Positions 16,596-24,916 are shown, counted from the first letter of the stretch. The stretch: 64,000 nt of DNA from Cronobacter muytjensii ATCC 51329 (GCF_001277195.1 NZ_CP012268.1:1426001-1490000); one strand, 5' to 3'. Notes: generated by a model from the letters alone, not told the origin. Program-made: numbers and translations.

Positions 16596-16979
16596 TTCGC
16601 CCCTCCGCTGCGCCGCGGCCTGTCTCAGAGGTAGCGGTGCGGTTTTTGTACGTCGGGTCTTCGCGCCTGATGCTGCGCATTTGCTGAAGGCGGGGGCACG
16701 CTGAAAACAGGTATCGCTTAAAACAGGCGCACGGGTCATCATTCCTGCCTGTCGCCTGTCGCCTGTCGCCTGTCGCCTGTCGCCTGTCGCCTGTCGCCTG
16801 TCGCCTGTCGCCTGTCGCCTGTCGCCTGTCGCCTGTCGCCTGTCGCCTGTCGCCTGTCGCCTGTCGCCTGTCGCCCGCGCTCATAGCGCTTTTTTTTATC
16901 CCTTCCTTTTTTGTGGGCTGCTTGCGCTTCGCTGTTTTTGTACCAGACTTTTTTCATCACCCGTCTTCGGAGAAGCACG
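16596..16979. other. yebG-yebF intergenic region with heptamer array
   Basis: This 384-bp stretch carries no convincing gene. Its dominant feature is the array of 18 GCCTGTC units at 16,747-16,872. Because the unit has seven bases and no stop codon in any minus-strand frame, long open frames run through it in reverse, but they are low-complexity artefacts. The part before the array (16,600-16,740) has no visible motif, and the part after it should hold the yebF promoter. Confidence 0.6.
16747..16872. repeat. Perfect 7-bp tandem repeat, 18 copies
   Basis: GCCTGTC is repeated 18 times without any mismatch over 126 bp, followed by a three-base partial copy. It lies about 150 bp after the yebG stop and about 110 bp before the yebF start. 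Perfect identity of all units points to recent slippage-driven expansion. Confidence 0.97.
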
Positions 16980-17327
16980 ATGAAAAAAACAGCAGGAGCC
17001 CTGATTTCCTTAGCCTTACTCGCCGCCGTGAGCACGGCGCGCGCAGACGATCCGCGTCAGGTTCCATTCCCGAAATGCGAGGGCATGACGGCGGAAGGCA
17101 TCGCCGCGAGCGTGAAGCGCGACTATCTGCAAAACCGCATTGTCAAATGGGCCGACGATCAGAAAACGCTGGGCCAGGCCGATCCGGTCGCCTGGATCAA
17201 CAGCAAAGAGATAACCGGTAAAGATGACAAATGGTCAGTGCCGCTCACCGTGCGCGGGAAAAACACCGACATCCATTATCAGGTGAGGGTTGATTGTGCG
17301 GCAGGCCAGGCGCACTACCAGCACTGA
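16980..17327 (+). CDS. yebF: Secreted protein YebF
   Basis: A 115-residue small protein exported to the periplasm and, in E. coli, to the medium. The signal peptide is residues 1-22 (MKKTAGALISLALLAAVSTARA) with cleavage before DDPRQ. Two cysteines (FPKCEG and VDCAAG) can form the family's disulfide, and KDDKWSVPLTVRGKNTDIHYQV is the conserved C-terminal signature. The start at 16,980 has GGAGAAGC upstream. A longer frame from 16,911 would hide the signal peptide. Confidence 0.95.
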   Translation: MKKTAGALISLALLAAVSTARADDPRQVPFPKCEGMTAEGIAASVKRDYLQNRIVKWADDQKTLGQADPVAWINSKEITGKDDKWSVPLTVRGKNTDIHYQVRVDCAAGQAHYQH

Positions 17328-17442
17328 GCCCCGGCGGCCCGCCATCTCGGGCCGCGTCTTTTCCCTTCCTTGCGGTTCCCGACACATCTTGACGTCCACT
17401 CGCTTACGCTTGGGTTATCACTAATCCGCGCAGAGGAACATT

Positions 17443-18126
17443 ATGGGCAACTGGTTAACACAGCTTCAGTCAATGCTGGGGCAAAGCGGCGCAGGGTCAT
17501 CATCCGGCGCGTCAGGGATTCAGGACGCGCTGCGCTCAAAGGGGTTAAATAAACTTCTCTCTCCCGGCGCGCTGGGCGGCCTGGCCGGGCTGCTGGTCGC
17601 GAGTAAATCATCGCGCAAGCTGCTGGCGAAATATGGCGGCGGCGCGCTGCTGGTCGGCGGCGGGGCGGTTGCCGGCACGGTACTGTGGAACAAGTACAAA
17701 GATAAAATCCGCGCGGCGCATCAGGATGAGCCGCAATATGGTCAGCAGCAGACGCCGATCGACAGACGCGCAGAGCGGTTAATTCTCGCGCTGGTATTCG
17801 CCGCCAAAAGCGACGGCCATATCGACGACAGCGAGCGCGCGGCGATTGAACGTCAGCTGCGCGACGCGGGCATTGAAGAACAGGGGCGTGTATTGGTGGA
17901 GCAGGCCATTAACCAGCCGCTCGACCCGATGCGTCTTGCCGCCGACGTGAAAAATGAAGAAGAAGCGCTGGAACTCTATTTCCTGAGCTGTGCGGCCATT
18001 GATATTGACCATTTTATGGAGCGCAGCTATTTGCAGGCGCTCGGCGACGCCCTGAAAATCCCGCAGGAGGTGCGCGAAGAGATCGAGCGTGACATCCAGC
18101 AGGAGAAAAAAGCGCTGCCGGGATAA
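17443..18126 (+). CDS. yebE: Inner-membrane protein YebE (DUF533)
   Basis: A 227-residue protein, a little longer than in E. coli. A Gly/Ser-rich start is followed by a hydrophobic stretch (residues about 65-90, GALLVGGGAVAGTVLW) and a C-terminal helical DUF533/TerB-like domain (about 115-220) with the acidic motif FAAKSDGHIDDSERAAIERQL. In E. coli its gene responds to envelope stress through CpxR; no CpxR box was established here. AGAGGAA lies before ATG. Confidence 0.92.
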   Translation: MGNWLTQLQSMLGQSGAGSSSGASGIQDALRSKGLNKLLSPGALGGLAGLLVASKSSRKLLAKYGGGALLVGGGAVAGTVLWNKYKDKIRAAHQDEPQYGQQQTPIDRRAERLILALVFAAKSDGHIDDSERAAIERQLRDAGIEEQGRVLVEQAINQPLDPMRLAADVKNEEEALELYFLSCAAIDIDHFMERSYLQALGDALKIPQEVREEIERDIQQEKKALPG

Positions 18127-18215
18127 GCAGATAATGCGATAAACAGGCATGTTTCGCTTGCAACGCGCGCGGGTTTTGCCACCCTTACAGTGTGTTAAAC
18201 AAAAAGAACAGCGAC

Positions 18216-20279
18216 ATGCCACCGAAAGCGAAACCGATACCTTACGCCATGACCCGGCATGGCGACACCCGCATTGATAACTACTACTGGCTGCGTGACG
18301 ACACGCGCTCGCAGCCGGAAGTGCTGGATTATCTGCACCAGGAAAATGACTACGGACGCCGCGTGATGTCCACCCAGAGCGCGCTGGAGGAACGGCTGCT
18401 CTCTGAAATGGTCAGCCGTATTCCCCCGCGCGACGTCTCTGCGCCCTATGTCAAAAATGGCTATCGTTACCGGCAGATCTATGAAACCGGCTGCGAATAC
18501 GCCATCTATCAGCGCCAGTCGGTTATCCACAGCGAATGGGAAGAGTGGGACGTTCTGCTGGACGGCAATAAACGCGCCGCCCGTAGCGAATTCTACACGC
18601 TGGGCGGGATGGATATCGCGCCGGATAACCGTGTGATGGCGGTGGCGGAGGATTTTCTTTCCCGCCGCCAGTACGGGCTGCGCTTTCGCAATCTTGAAAC
18701 CGGCCAGTGGTACCCGGAAGTGCTGGAGAACGTCTCGGCGAGTTTCGTCTGGGCGAACGACTCCCGCACGCTCTATTACGTGCGCAAACACCCGGTCACG
18801 CTGCTGCCGTATCAAATCTGGCGCCACACGCTCGATACTGCCGCCGACCAGGACGAACTGGTGTATGAAGAGAAAGACGAGACCTTCTACGTCAGCCTCT
18901 ATAAGACCACCTCGCAAAATTTCATTCTGATTTTTCTCGGCAGCGCCACCACCACGGAGGTGCTGCTGGTCAACGCCGACCTGCCTGACGCGCCGCCGCT
19001 GAGTTTTCTGCCGCGCCGAAAGGATCACGAATACAGCGTCGATCACTTTCAGCATATGTTTTATATTCGCTCTAATCGCGCCGGGAAAAACTTCGGTTTG
19101 TACCGCAGCCGCGTGCGCGATGAGGCGCGCTGGGAAGAGATCATTGCGGCGCGCGAGCACATTATGCTGGAGGGGTTTACGCTCTTCGCCGACTGGCTGG
19201 TGGTGGAGGAGCGTCAGCGCGGCCTCACCAGCCTGCGGCAAATCAACCGCAAAACCCATGAGTCGCTCGGCATCGCTTTTGATGACCCCGCCTACGTGAC
19301 GTGGGTCGCCTATAACCCGGAGCCGGAAACCTGCAAGCTGCGTTATGGCTACTCGTCAATGACCATGCCGGACACGCTCTTTGAGCTGAATATGGAAACC
19401 GGCGAGCGCCGCGTGCTTAAGCAGACCGAAGTGGCGGGCTTCGACGCCAGCAACTACCGCAGCGAACATCTGTGGATCACGGCGCGCGACGGGGTCGAGG
19501 TGCCGGTATCGCTGGTCTGGCACAAAGACCATTTCCGCGAAGGAAAAAATCCGCTGCTGGTTTACGGCTACGGCTCATACGGCACCTGTATCGACGCTGA
19601 TTTCAGCGCCAGCCGCTTGAGCCTGCTGGACAGGGGTTTTGTCTACGCCATCGCCCATGTGCGCGGCGGGGGCGAGCTTGGCCAGCAGTGGTACGAAGAA
19701 GGAAAGTTCCTCAAGAAGAAAAACACCTTCAATGATTATCTGGACGTCTGCGATGCGCTGCTGGCGCAGGGCTATGGCGACCCGGATTATCTGTTCGGCA
19801 TGGGCGGCAGCGCGGGCGGCATGTTGATGGGCACGGCGATTAACGAGCGCCCGGCGCTGTTTCGCGGCGTCATCGCCCAGGTGCCCTTTGTCGATGTGGT
19901 CACCACGATGCTTGATGAATCCATTCCTCTGACCACCGGCGAATTCGAAGAGTGGGGCAACCCGGCGGATGAAACCTTTTATCACTATATGAAAAGTTAC
20001 AGCCCCTATGACCAGGTAAGCGCGCAGCGCTACCCGCACCTGCTGGTGACGACCGGCCTGCACGATTCACAGGTGCAGTACTGGGAGCCGGCAAAGTGGG
20101 TGGCGAAGCTGCGCGAGCTGAAAACTGACAATAACCTGCTGCTGCTCTGTACCGATATGGATTCCGGGCACGGCGGGAAGTCGGGACGCTTCAAATCGTA
20201 TGAAGGGGTGGCGATGGAGTACGCCTTTCTGATTGGGCTGGCCCAGGGCACGCTGCCGCCGGACCCGCTTGTGGATTAA
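18216..20279 (+). CDS. ptrB: Oligopeptidase B (protease II)
   Basis: Cytoplasmic serine peptidase of the prolyl-oligopeptidase family that cuts small peptides after Arg and Lys. It is 687 residues, matching the family. An N-terminal beta-propeller is followed by an alpha/beta-hydrolase domain (from about residue 400) with the nucleophile motif MGGSAGGMLMG, the acidic partner in GLHDSQVQYWEPAKW, and the histidine in DSGHGGKSGR. The start at 18,216 matches the E. coli N-terminus. Its last four bases overlap the convergent exoX. Confidence 0.96.
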   Translation: MPPKAKPIPYAMTRHGDTRIDNYYWLRDDTRSQPEVLDYLHQENDYGRRVMSTQSALEERLLSEMVSRIPPRDVSAPYVKNGYRYRQIYETGCEYAIYQRQSVIHSEWEEWDVLLDGNKRAARSEFYTLGGMDIAPDNRVMAVAEDFLSRRQYGLRFRNLETGQWYPEVLENVSASFVWANDSRTLYYVRKHPVTLLPYQIWRHTLDTAADQDELVYEEKDETFYVSLYKTTSQNFILIFLGSATTTEVLLVNADLPDAPPLSFLPRRKDHEYSVDHFQHMFYIRSNRAGKNFGLYRSRVRDEARWEEIIAAREHIMLEGFTLFADWLVVEERQRGLTSLRQINRKTHESLGIAFDDPAYVTWVAYNPEPETCKLRYGYSSMTMPDTLFELNMETGERRVLKQTEVAGFDASNYRSEHLWITARDGVEVPVSLVWHKDHFREGKNPLLVYGYGSYGTCIDADFSASRLSLLDRGFVYAIAHVRGGGELGQQWYEEGKFLKKKNTFNDYLDVCDALLAQGYGDPDYLFGMGGSAGGMLMGTAINERPALFRGVIAQVPFVDVVTTMLDESIPLTTGEFEEWGNPADETFYHYMKSYSPYDQVSAQRYPHLLVTTGLHDSQVQYWEPAKWVAKLRELKTDNNLLLLCTDMDSGHGGKSGRFKSYEGVAMEYAFLIGLAQGTLPPDPLVD

Positions 20280-20938
20280 TCGTTATCCAGGTAGTGCTTT
20301 AACGTCAGGCGCAGGTCGGGGTTGAGTTGCTTGACGTTATTGAGCATCCAGCGCAAATACCCCGGATCGCGCCCGGCGATCTCCGCCACCGGTTCGCCGC
20401 GGTATTTGCCGAACGGCAGTGTGACGATAAGCTGCGGGCGTCCGGTGATATTGACCATCTCCTCCGGCGTCCAGCCGGACACTTTCATGATCTCCAGCAA
20501 CAGCGCTGCGGTGATGTAGCAGTCAAAGAGCGCGCGGTGATGATGCAGTCCCGGCGGCGTCTCCACCTGCAACTTGAGCGATTTATAGAGTCCCATATTG
20601 CTGTAGCGAATGCCCGGCCAGAGACGGCGCGCCAGCTTCACCGTGCAAATCCACTCACCGGGCATTTCGGGCAGCACTTTGCGATCAAAGCTCGCATTAT
20701 GCGCCACATACCACGGGCTGCCGTGATAGCGCGGGATAATTTCCTCAATGTAAGGCTTATCCGCGACCATCGCCTCGGTGATCTTATGTATCGCCATCGC
20801 CTGATGGCTGATAGGGCGGTCCGGTCGCACCAGATCGCTCATCGGGTTGACGATAGCGCCGTCGATAATATCGACCGACGCCACTTCGACAACGCCGCCC
20901 TGCAGGCCGCAGGTTTCGGTATCAATAATCCGTAGCAT
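20276..20938 (-). CDS. exoX: Exodeoxyribonuclease X
   Basis: A 3'-to-5' DNA exonuclease of the DnaQ/DEDD superfamily, used in mismatch repair and recombination. It is 220 residues. The first catalytic motif is RIIDTETCGLQGGVVEVASV (residues about 3-22), the second is WYVAHNASFDRKVLP, and HHHRALFDCYITAALL holds the C-terminal His and Asp. The C-terminus (PFGKYRGEPVAEIAGRDPGYLRWML) is a typical ExoX extension. It is convergent with ptrB. K-12 yobB, next to it in E. coli, is absent. Confidence 0.95.
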   Translation of the reverse strand: MLRIIDTETCGLQGGVVEVASVDIIDGAIVNPMSDLVRPDRPISHQAMAIHKITEAMVADKPYIEEIIPRYHGSPWYVAHNASFDRKVLPEMPGEWICTVKLARRLWPGIRYSNMGLYKSLKLQVETPPGLHHHRALFDCYITAALLLEIMKVSGWTPEEMVNITGRPQLIVTLPFGKYRGEPVAEIAGRDPGYLRWMLNNVKQLNPDLRLTLKHYLDND

Positions 20939-21014
20939 ATGCGCTCCGCCGGAAGGGAAAAACAGATGCCCGCCGTCATGTTGAAGAGGCGCGGCGGGCG
21001 AGGCAGAAAGCGGT

Positions 21015-21245
21015 TTATTTCACTTTCGGCTCGTAGGGCAGGCGAGAGAGGTTTACCGACGCCAGGCGATGCGCGATAAGGCGCTCGCGAAACCAGTCGC
21101 GCAAATGGGCAGGCTGTTCGCGCTCAACGGCTTCGGCGATGACCGGCATATTGTAGCGCTCTTTAAAAGCCACGCCGGAGGCCGCCAGATCGACGTTCAC
21201 TTTATCCATCTCTTCCTGCGGAAGTTGGGCAAGGTTCTGGTTCAT
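21015..21245 (-). CDS. holE: DNA polymerase III subunit theta
   Basis: Binds the epsilon proofreading subunit in the replicative polymerase core and stabilises it. It is 76 residues, the normal size, with NLAQLPQEEMDKVNVDLAASGVAFKERYNMPV as the conserved N-terminus. AGGAGC lies before ATG. It is transcribed on the same strand as exoX but 76 bp upstream of it. Confidence 0.95.
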   Translation of the reverse strand: MNQNLAQLPQEEMDKVNVDLAASGVAFKERYNMPVIAEAVEREQPAHLRDWFRERLIAHRLASVNLSRLPYEPKVK

Positions 21246-21391
21246 GGTGTGCTCCTGTTAATCGCCGTGAAGGTACTGCGCCGCGCGCCGGATGACAAGT
21301 CTTATGTGGCGGGAAATGCCCTCGCGGCTCGACTTGCTATCAGCGCAGGGGTATTCTTGCGCCTGATTTATAATAAAAAGGAATGATTCAT

Positions 21392-21766
21392 ATGGCACTG
21401 TTCGCCGCACGTTTTTGCCGTGCGCTGGCGCTTGTCGCCGCCGTTATGACCGCGCCTGGCGTCTGGGCGCATGCTCACCTCCAGCAGCAACAGCCCGCCG
21501 CGAACGCGACCGTCGCGACATCGCCCGAGGCGCTGACCTTAACGTTTTCCGAAGGCATCGAACCGGCGTTCAGCGGCGTGACGCTGACCGGCCCCGATGG
21601 CAAAACGATTAAAACCGGCGCGGTGAAACGTGCGCCAGACGACGACAAACAGCTGGTGGCCCCGCTGAGCGCGCCGCTGGCGAGTGGCGCATACCAGGTT
21701 CAGTGGCATGTGGTGTCGGTGGACGGCCATAAAACCAAAGGCAGCTACCGCTTTAGCGTGAAGTAA
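21392..21766 (+). CDS. yobA: CopC-domain periplasmic protein YobA
   Basis: Periplasmic copper-binding CopC-like protein, 124 residues. The signal peptide ends at residue 26 (GVWA), which leaves a mature N-terminal histidine, H27, followed by AHL; this free-His arrangement is the copper-brace element of CopC proteins. The remaining sequence ends with the conserved WHVVSVDGHKTKGSYRFSVK. The start at 21,392 is preferred over 21,383 because AAGGA sits 9 bases upstream. It forms an operon with copD and yebY. Confidence 0.93.
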   Translation: MALFAARFCRALALVAAVMTAPGVWAHAHLQQQQPAANATVATSPEALTLTFSEGIEPAFSGVTLTGPDGKTIKTGAVKRAPDDDKQLVAPLSAPLASGAYQVQWHVVSVDGHKTKGSYRFSVK

Positions 21767-21770
21767 CGTC

Positions 21771-22640
21771 GTGCTGGAATGGAGTTATGTGGCGCTGCGT
21801 TTCGCGCATGTGACAGCGCTGATGCTCGGCGCGGGCGGGGCGCTTTACACGGCGCTGTTGACGCCGGGCGCGCTCAGGCCGACGTTAGCGCGGGATTCAC
21901 GCCGTCTGTGGCGCATCACGGCAGTGATAGCGGTAGCCGGTGCCGTCGCGATTTTCGCCGTGCAGGCGGGACTGATGGGCGATGGCCCGGCAGACAGCCT
22001 GCGTCAGGAAATCTGGCAGGCCATGTTATCGACTCGCTTTGGTGCCGTCTGGCTGTGGCAAATTGTCCTCGCGCTGGCAACGCTGCCGTGCGCGTTTTTG
22101 CTGCCGCGGCGCGGTGGGCTGCTGCTCGCGGCGTTCTGCGCGCAGCTGGCGCTGCTTGCAGGCGTCGGACACGGCGCGATGCACGAAGGGCTGACCGGCG
22201 CGCTCCAGCGGTTCTGCTACGCGCTGCATGTGCTGTGCGCGGCCTGGTGGTTCGGCGGTCTCTGGCCGCTGTTGCGGCTGATGTCTGTGGCGAAAGACGC
22301 CGCATGGCGTGCCGACGCCATTACCGCCATGATGCGCTTTTCGCGCTACGGGCATCTCGCGGTGGCGGGCGTTATCGCGACAGGCGTCGTTAACAGCGTG
22401 TTGATTCTCGGCGTCGCCTGGCCTGCTGACAGCGGCTATGTCCGTATGCTGGCGGTTAAAATCGCGCTGGTGGCGGTGATGGTGGCGACAGCCCTGGTTA
22501 ACCGCTATGTTCTGGTGCCGAAATTTTCACGTCAGGCGACGGCGCAGCGCCGTTTTATCCTGATGACAAAACTGGAGGTGGCGCTCGGGACGCTGGTGCT
22601 GATAAGCGTCAGCCTGTTCGCCACCTGGGAACCTTTTTAA
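21771..22640 (+). CDS. yebZ: CopD-family inner-membrane protein YebZ
   Basis: Probable copper-transport membrane protein, partner of CopC-like YobA. It is 289 residues with eight hydrophobic segments spread along its length, and starts with GTG 4 bp after the yobA stop. Visible family features are the membrane histidines in RFAHVTALML, AGVGHGAMHEG and RYGHLAVAGVI. The C-terminus ends LVLISVSLFATWEPF, like the E. coli protein. Confidence 0.92.
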   Translation: MLEWSYVALRFAHVTALMLGAGGALYTALLTPGALRPTLARDSRRLWRITAVIAVAGAVAIFAVQAGLMGDGPADSLRQEIWQAMLSTRFGAVWLWQIVLALATLPCAFLLPRRGGLLLAAFCAQLALLAGVGHGAMHEGLTGALQRFCYALHVLCAAWWFGGLWPLLRLMSVAKDAAWRADAITAMMRFSRYGHLAVAGVIATGVVNSVLILGVAWPADSGYVRMLAVKIALVAVMVATALVNRYVLVPKFSRQATAQRRFILMTKLEVALGTLVLISVSLFATWEPF

Positions 22641-22654
22641 CTGGTGAGAATAAA

Positions 22655-22993
22655 ATGAAGAAATCGCTGCTTGCGCTGCTGATGCTCTCCTGTTCCGGCA
22701 TGGCCCTCGCCGCGCCGCAGATTATCACGGTCAGCCGCTATGAAATCGGCAAAGACAAATGGGCGTTTAACCGAGAAGAGGTCATGCTCGCCTGCCGTCC
22801 GGGCAACGCGCTGTTTGCGATTAACCCGAGTACGCTAATGCAATATCCGCTGAACGATATTGCGGAAAAACAGCTGGCGCAGGGCAAAGTGACGGGACAG
22901 CCGATCGCGGTCATCCAGATTGACGATCCGGCGCATCCGGGCCAGAAGATGAGCCTCGCACCGTTTATCGAGCGTGCGCAAAAGCTCTGCTGA
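22655..22993 (+). CDS. yebY: DUF2511 periplasmic protein YebY
   Basis: A 112-residue exported protein with a signal peptide (residues 1-20, ending ALAA) and two cysteines in the mature part (MLACRPG and QKLC, the second at the extreme C-terminus), which may form a disulfide. It is the last gene of the yobA-yebZ-yebY copper-linked operon and is followed directly by a strong bidirectional terminator. The molecular role is unknown. Confidence 0.92.
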   Translation: MKKSLLALLMLSCSGMALAAPQIITVSRYEIGKDKWAFNREEVMLACRPGNALFAINPSTLMQYPLNDIAEKQLAQGKVTGQPIAVIQIDDPAHPGQKMSLAPFIERAQKLC

Positions 22994-23005
22994 TCCCGCC
23001 AGAGA

Positions 23006-23052
23006 TAAAAAAACCGCAGCATTCCAGGCCGAATGCTGCGGTTTTTCGTTTT
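23006..23052. terminator. Bidirectional terminator between yebY and the SdsR/SraC locus
   Basis: AAACCGCAGCATTC and GAATGCTGCGGTTT form a 14-base perfect stem around CAGGCC, with T-runs on the + side (GGTTTTTCGTTTTT) and a run of seven A on the left, which becomes T7 on the minus strand. It ends yebY mRNA and is well placed to end SraC on the other strand. Confidence 0.9.
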
Positions 23053-23130
23053 TATTGACGTTTCAGGCGCTTTTTACCACGACTTTCGGCGCGGACTGGA
23101 AAAGCTGCTGTCGTCATCTATTCTTAAATG

Positions 23131-23233
23131 GCAAGGCGACTGAGCCTGCATTAATGCCAACTTTTAGCGCACGGCTCTCTCCCAAGAGCCATTTCCCTGG
23201 ACCGAATACAGGAATCGTATTCGGTCTTTTTTT
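23131..23233 (+). ncRNA. sdsR: SdsR (RyeB) small RNA
   Basis: The sequence from GCAAGGCGAC through GCCTGCATTAATGCCAAC, GCGCACGGCTCTCTCCCAAG and GGACCGAATACAGGAATCGT to the final TTTTTTT matches the known SdsR of E. coli and Salmonella almost base for base. The 3' hairpin ACCGAATAC/GTATTCGGT followed by T7 is the terminator. SdsR is a stationary-phase, sigma-S-dependent, Hfq-binding RNA that silences mRNAs such as ompD and mutS; the -10-like CTATTCTTAA just upstream (23,118-23,127) suits sigma-S. Confidence 0.95.
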
Positions 23234-23527
23234 ATCCTGAGAAAAGGCAGCGCGTCTATCCATAACTTCCGCTTTACCTTTCTGCTTCAACCATAACACA
23301 GGCTGCGGTATAAACGTCCAGGCTTTTTTATCGCCAGTGCAAAAAGCATCATGCGCAGGGTGAAGAGCCGTTTAAGGCCGCCTGCGCACAGGGGCGTGCT
23401 GGCGTCTGTGTCCCTGCATCCGCGCATGGCCATTTCCCCACCAATTCTGGTGGATCGGTATAAACGAACCGGTAGCAGACTAAGGAGTGGGTTATATTGA
23501 GAGAAGGAAAACAAGGAGTTAATCCCG

Positions 23528-23620
23528 ATGAATCCTTTTATCTATGTATTTGGCCTGATCCTGACGCTTGATGCGCTACGTGAAATGGCCGGCGCCGCTT
23601 CCGTGCTGGGGCTTTGGTAA
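23528..23620 (+). CDS. Unrecognised 30-residue membrane-like small protein
   Basis: A start ATG with a perfect AAGGAG eight bases upstream opens a 30-codon frame encoding MNPFIYVFGLILTLDALREM followed by AGAASVLGLW. The first half is a hydrophobic segment (IYVFGLILTL) followed by a short charged helix, like many small membrane proteins. A TATATT -10-like element lies about 35 bp upstream. I know no named homologue. The ribosome site and the compact open frame support it being real, but there is no functional evidence. Confidence 0.6.
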   Translation: MNPFIYVFGLILTLDALREMAGAASVLGLW

Positions 23621-23640
23621 ACCGGCCTGACGCGAGTCGC

Positions 23641-23739
23641 CTATTTGTCGTGCTTGCGGCTGAAGAGCCAAATCATAAAGATGGCCGCGACGACACAGCC
23701 GATGAAACTGACGATAGCTTCGTGAGTAAAAATGGTCAC
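23641..23739 (-). CDS. Unrecognised 32-residue single-pass small membrane protein
   Basis: On the minus strand a GTG start with GGGAGGTG 5 bases upstream encodes MTIFTHEAIVSFIGCVVAAI followed by FMIWLFSRKHDK. Residues 8-26 form a clear membrane helix and the tail RKHDK is basic, so the predicted topology is N-out and C-in. It converges with the 30-residue gene at 23,528 (20 bp between the stops). I know no named homologue; the good ribosome site and transmembrane pattern support it. Confidence 0.6.
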   Translation of the reverse strand: MTIFTHEAIVSFIGCVVAAIFMIWLFSRKHDK

Positions 23740-23969
23740 AGGACACCTCCCGACGTTGCTTACCTTAAGCATAGAACATCCTTAGTAGAGTAAGCGTCCC
23801 GACACGAATTAAAGGGATCACTGTAAGGCTTTTTTGTGCCGTTTAGTTACAACATACTTTTAATGATGCGCACCGGTGCCGGGCGGGGCGTTGACGCCGC
23901 AAGCGCCTGACAACGCGCTAACGCCGCCGGTGCAGCGCTATACTTGCCTGATAACCAGAGGAGCAGGCG

Positions 23970-24614
23970 ATGTATCAGCGAATCGACGGCGCGGCCTGGC
24001 GGCGCATTTATATCGTGGGCGATTTACACGGCTGTCTGGCGCTGCTTGTCAGCGCGCTGAAGGCCGAGCGGTTTGATCCGCGCGTCGACGCGCTGATTTC
24101 GGTGGGCGACCTTATCGATCGCGGCCCCGACAGCCCAGGTTGCCTGGCGCTTATCGGTAAGCGCTGGTTTTTCGCGGTGCGCGGTAATCATGAAGCGATG
24201 GCGCTGGAGGCGCTGGAAACCGGCGACGGGGCGCTGTGGGCAGTGAACGGAGGGAACTGGTATTTCGCGCTTGGCGACAGCGCGCAGGGTGAGGTTAACG
24301 CGCAGCTGGCGCGAGCGCGAGAGTTGCCACTGATAATAGAGATACGAAGCGGCGCACGTACGCTGGTGGTGGCGCACGCCGATTACCCGTCGTCGCGCTA
24401 TGCGTGGCAGCAGCCGCTGGATACGCATGCGGTGGTCTGGAGCCGGGCGCGAGTTCATCGCCTGCAGGCGGGAGGAGAGGAGCATATCTACGGCGCAGAC
24501 GCGTTTTATTTCGGCCATACGCCGCTGCGCGAACCGCTCGTCAGGGGGAATCTGCATTACATTGATACCGGCGCGGTCTTCGGCAACCCGCTGACGCTTA
24601 TTCGGGTACAGTGA
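23970..24614 (+). CDS. pphA: Serine/threonine protein phosphatase 1
   Basis: Metallophosphatase of the PPP family, linked in E. coli to signalling of protein misfolding. It is 214 residues. All three metal-binding blocks are intact: VGDLHGC (residues 16-22), VGDLIDRGPDS and RGNHEAM; the C-terminal histidine block FGHTPLREP is also present. GAGGAG lies 8 bases before ATG. Its stop abuts the stop of the convergent yebW. Confidence 0.94.
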   Translation: MYQRIDGAAWRRIYIVGDLHGCLALLVSALKAERFDPRVDALISVGDLIDRGPDSPGCLALIGKRWFFAVRGNHEAMALEALETGDGALWAVNGGNWYFALGDSAQGEVNAQLARARELPLIIEIRSGARTLVVAHADYPSSRYAWQQPLDTHAVVWSRARVHRLQAGGEEHIYGADAFYFGHTPLREPLVRGNLHYIDTGAVFGNPLTLIRVQ

Positions 24615-24806
24615 TTAAAAATCGCTGTAGTCCTGTGCGGGGCGCCAGAAACCATCAATAAAATCTTCTACCGGGTAACAGCCGCCGTGACGCATCCGCT
24701 GCTCATCCATCGCTTTCAGGCACTGCTGTTCAGAATTGTACACATCCACGACGATATCATCGCAACCGCCATCCAGATAACAAACAAATAAAACCAGAGC
24801 GAACAT
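24615..24806 (-). CDS. yebW: Small conserved protein YebW
   Basis: A 63-residue protein of unknown function, same length as in E. coli, with MFALVLFVCYLDGGCDDIVV at the start and the conserved end DGFWRPAQDYSDF. The N-terminal hydrophobic stretch and four cysteines (C9, C15, C29 and C43) suggest an exported or membrane-facing disulfide protein, which is inference. Confidence 0.9.
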   Translation of the reverse strand: MFALVLFVCYLDGGCDDIVVDVYNSEQQCLKAMDEQRMRHGGCYPVEDFIDGFWRPAQDYSDF

Positions 24807-24885
24807 GGCGTCCTCTGAGTGACAACGTTTGTCATAAGTGTAGGGGAAGCAGGCGGGAAGGGAAAACCGAAGGTTCTTAATAAAT

Positions 24886-24911
24886 AACCCGCCTTCAGCG
24901 ACGGGTTCTTT
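24886..24911. terminator. Hairpin between yebW and yebV
   Basis: AACCCG and CGGGTT enclose ten bases; the + side is followed by CTTTTTG and the minus side by ATTTATT. It stands just after the yebV stop on the minus strand, so it probably ends that transcript. Confidence 0.5.
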
Positions 24912-24916
24912 TTGAA

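Larger units (their letters stand above)
23004..23265 (-). ncRNA. sraC: SraC (RyeA) small RNA, antisense to SdsR
   Basis: In E. coli, SraC/RyeA is a roughly 250-nt RNA transcribed opposite SdsR and fully covering it. Here the SdsR gene is conserved, and the minus strand ends in a perfect hairpin with T7 at 23,006-23,052, giving an RNA of the expected length if it begins near 23,265. The 5' end is an estimate; I see only a weak promoter (TTGAAG-like -35). Confidence 0.5.

Noticed and set aside
16747..16872. CRISPR-like repetition
   Set aside because: The unit is 7 bp without spacers, so it is a simple tandem repeat, not a CRISPR array.
16453..17035. Two long minus-strand open frames across the heptamer array, encoding repeats such as TGDRRQA
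   Set aside because: The frames are open only because the 7-bp unit has no stop codon in any frame. There is no ribosome site or family similarity, and one of them overlaps yebG.
23287..23514. 75-residue minus-strand frame upstream of the small gene at 23,528
   Set aside because: No ribosome site and composition unlike a protein. The region is better explained as the SraC upstream and promoter DNA.
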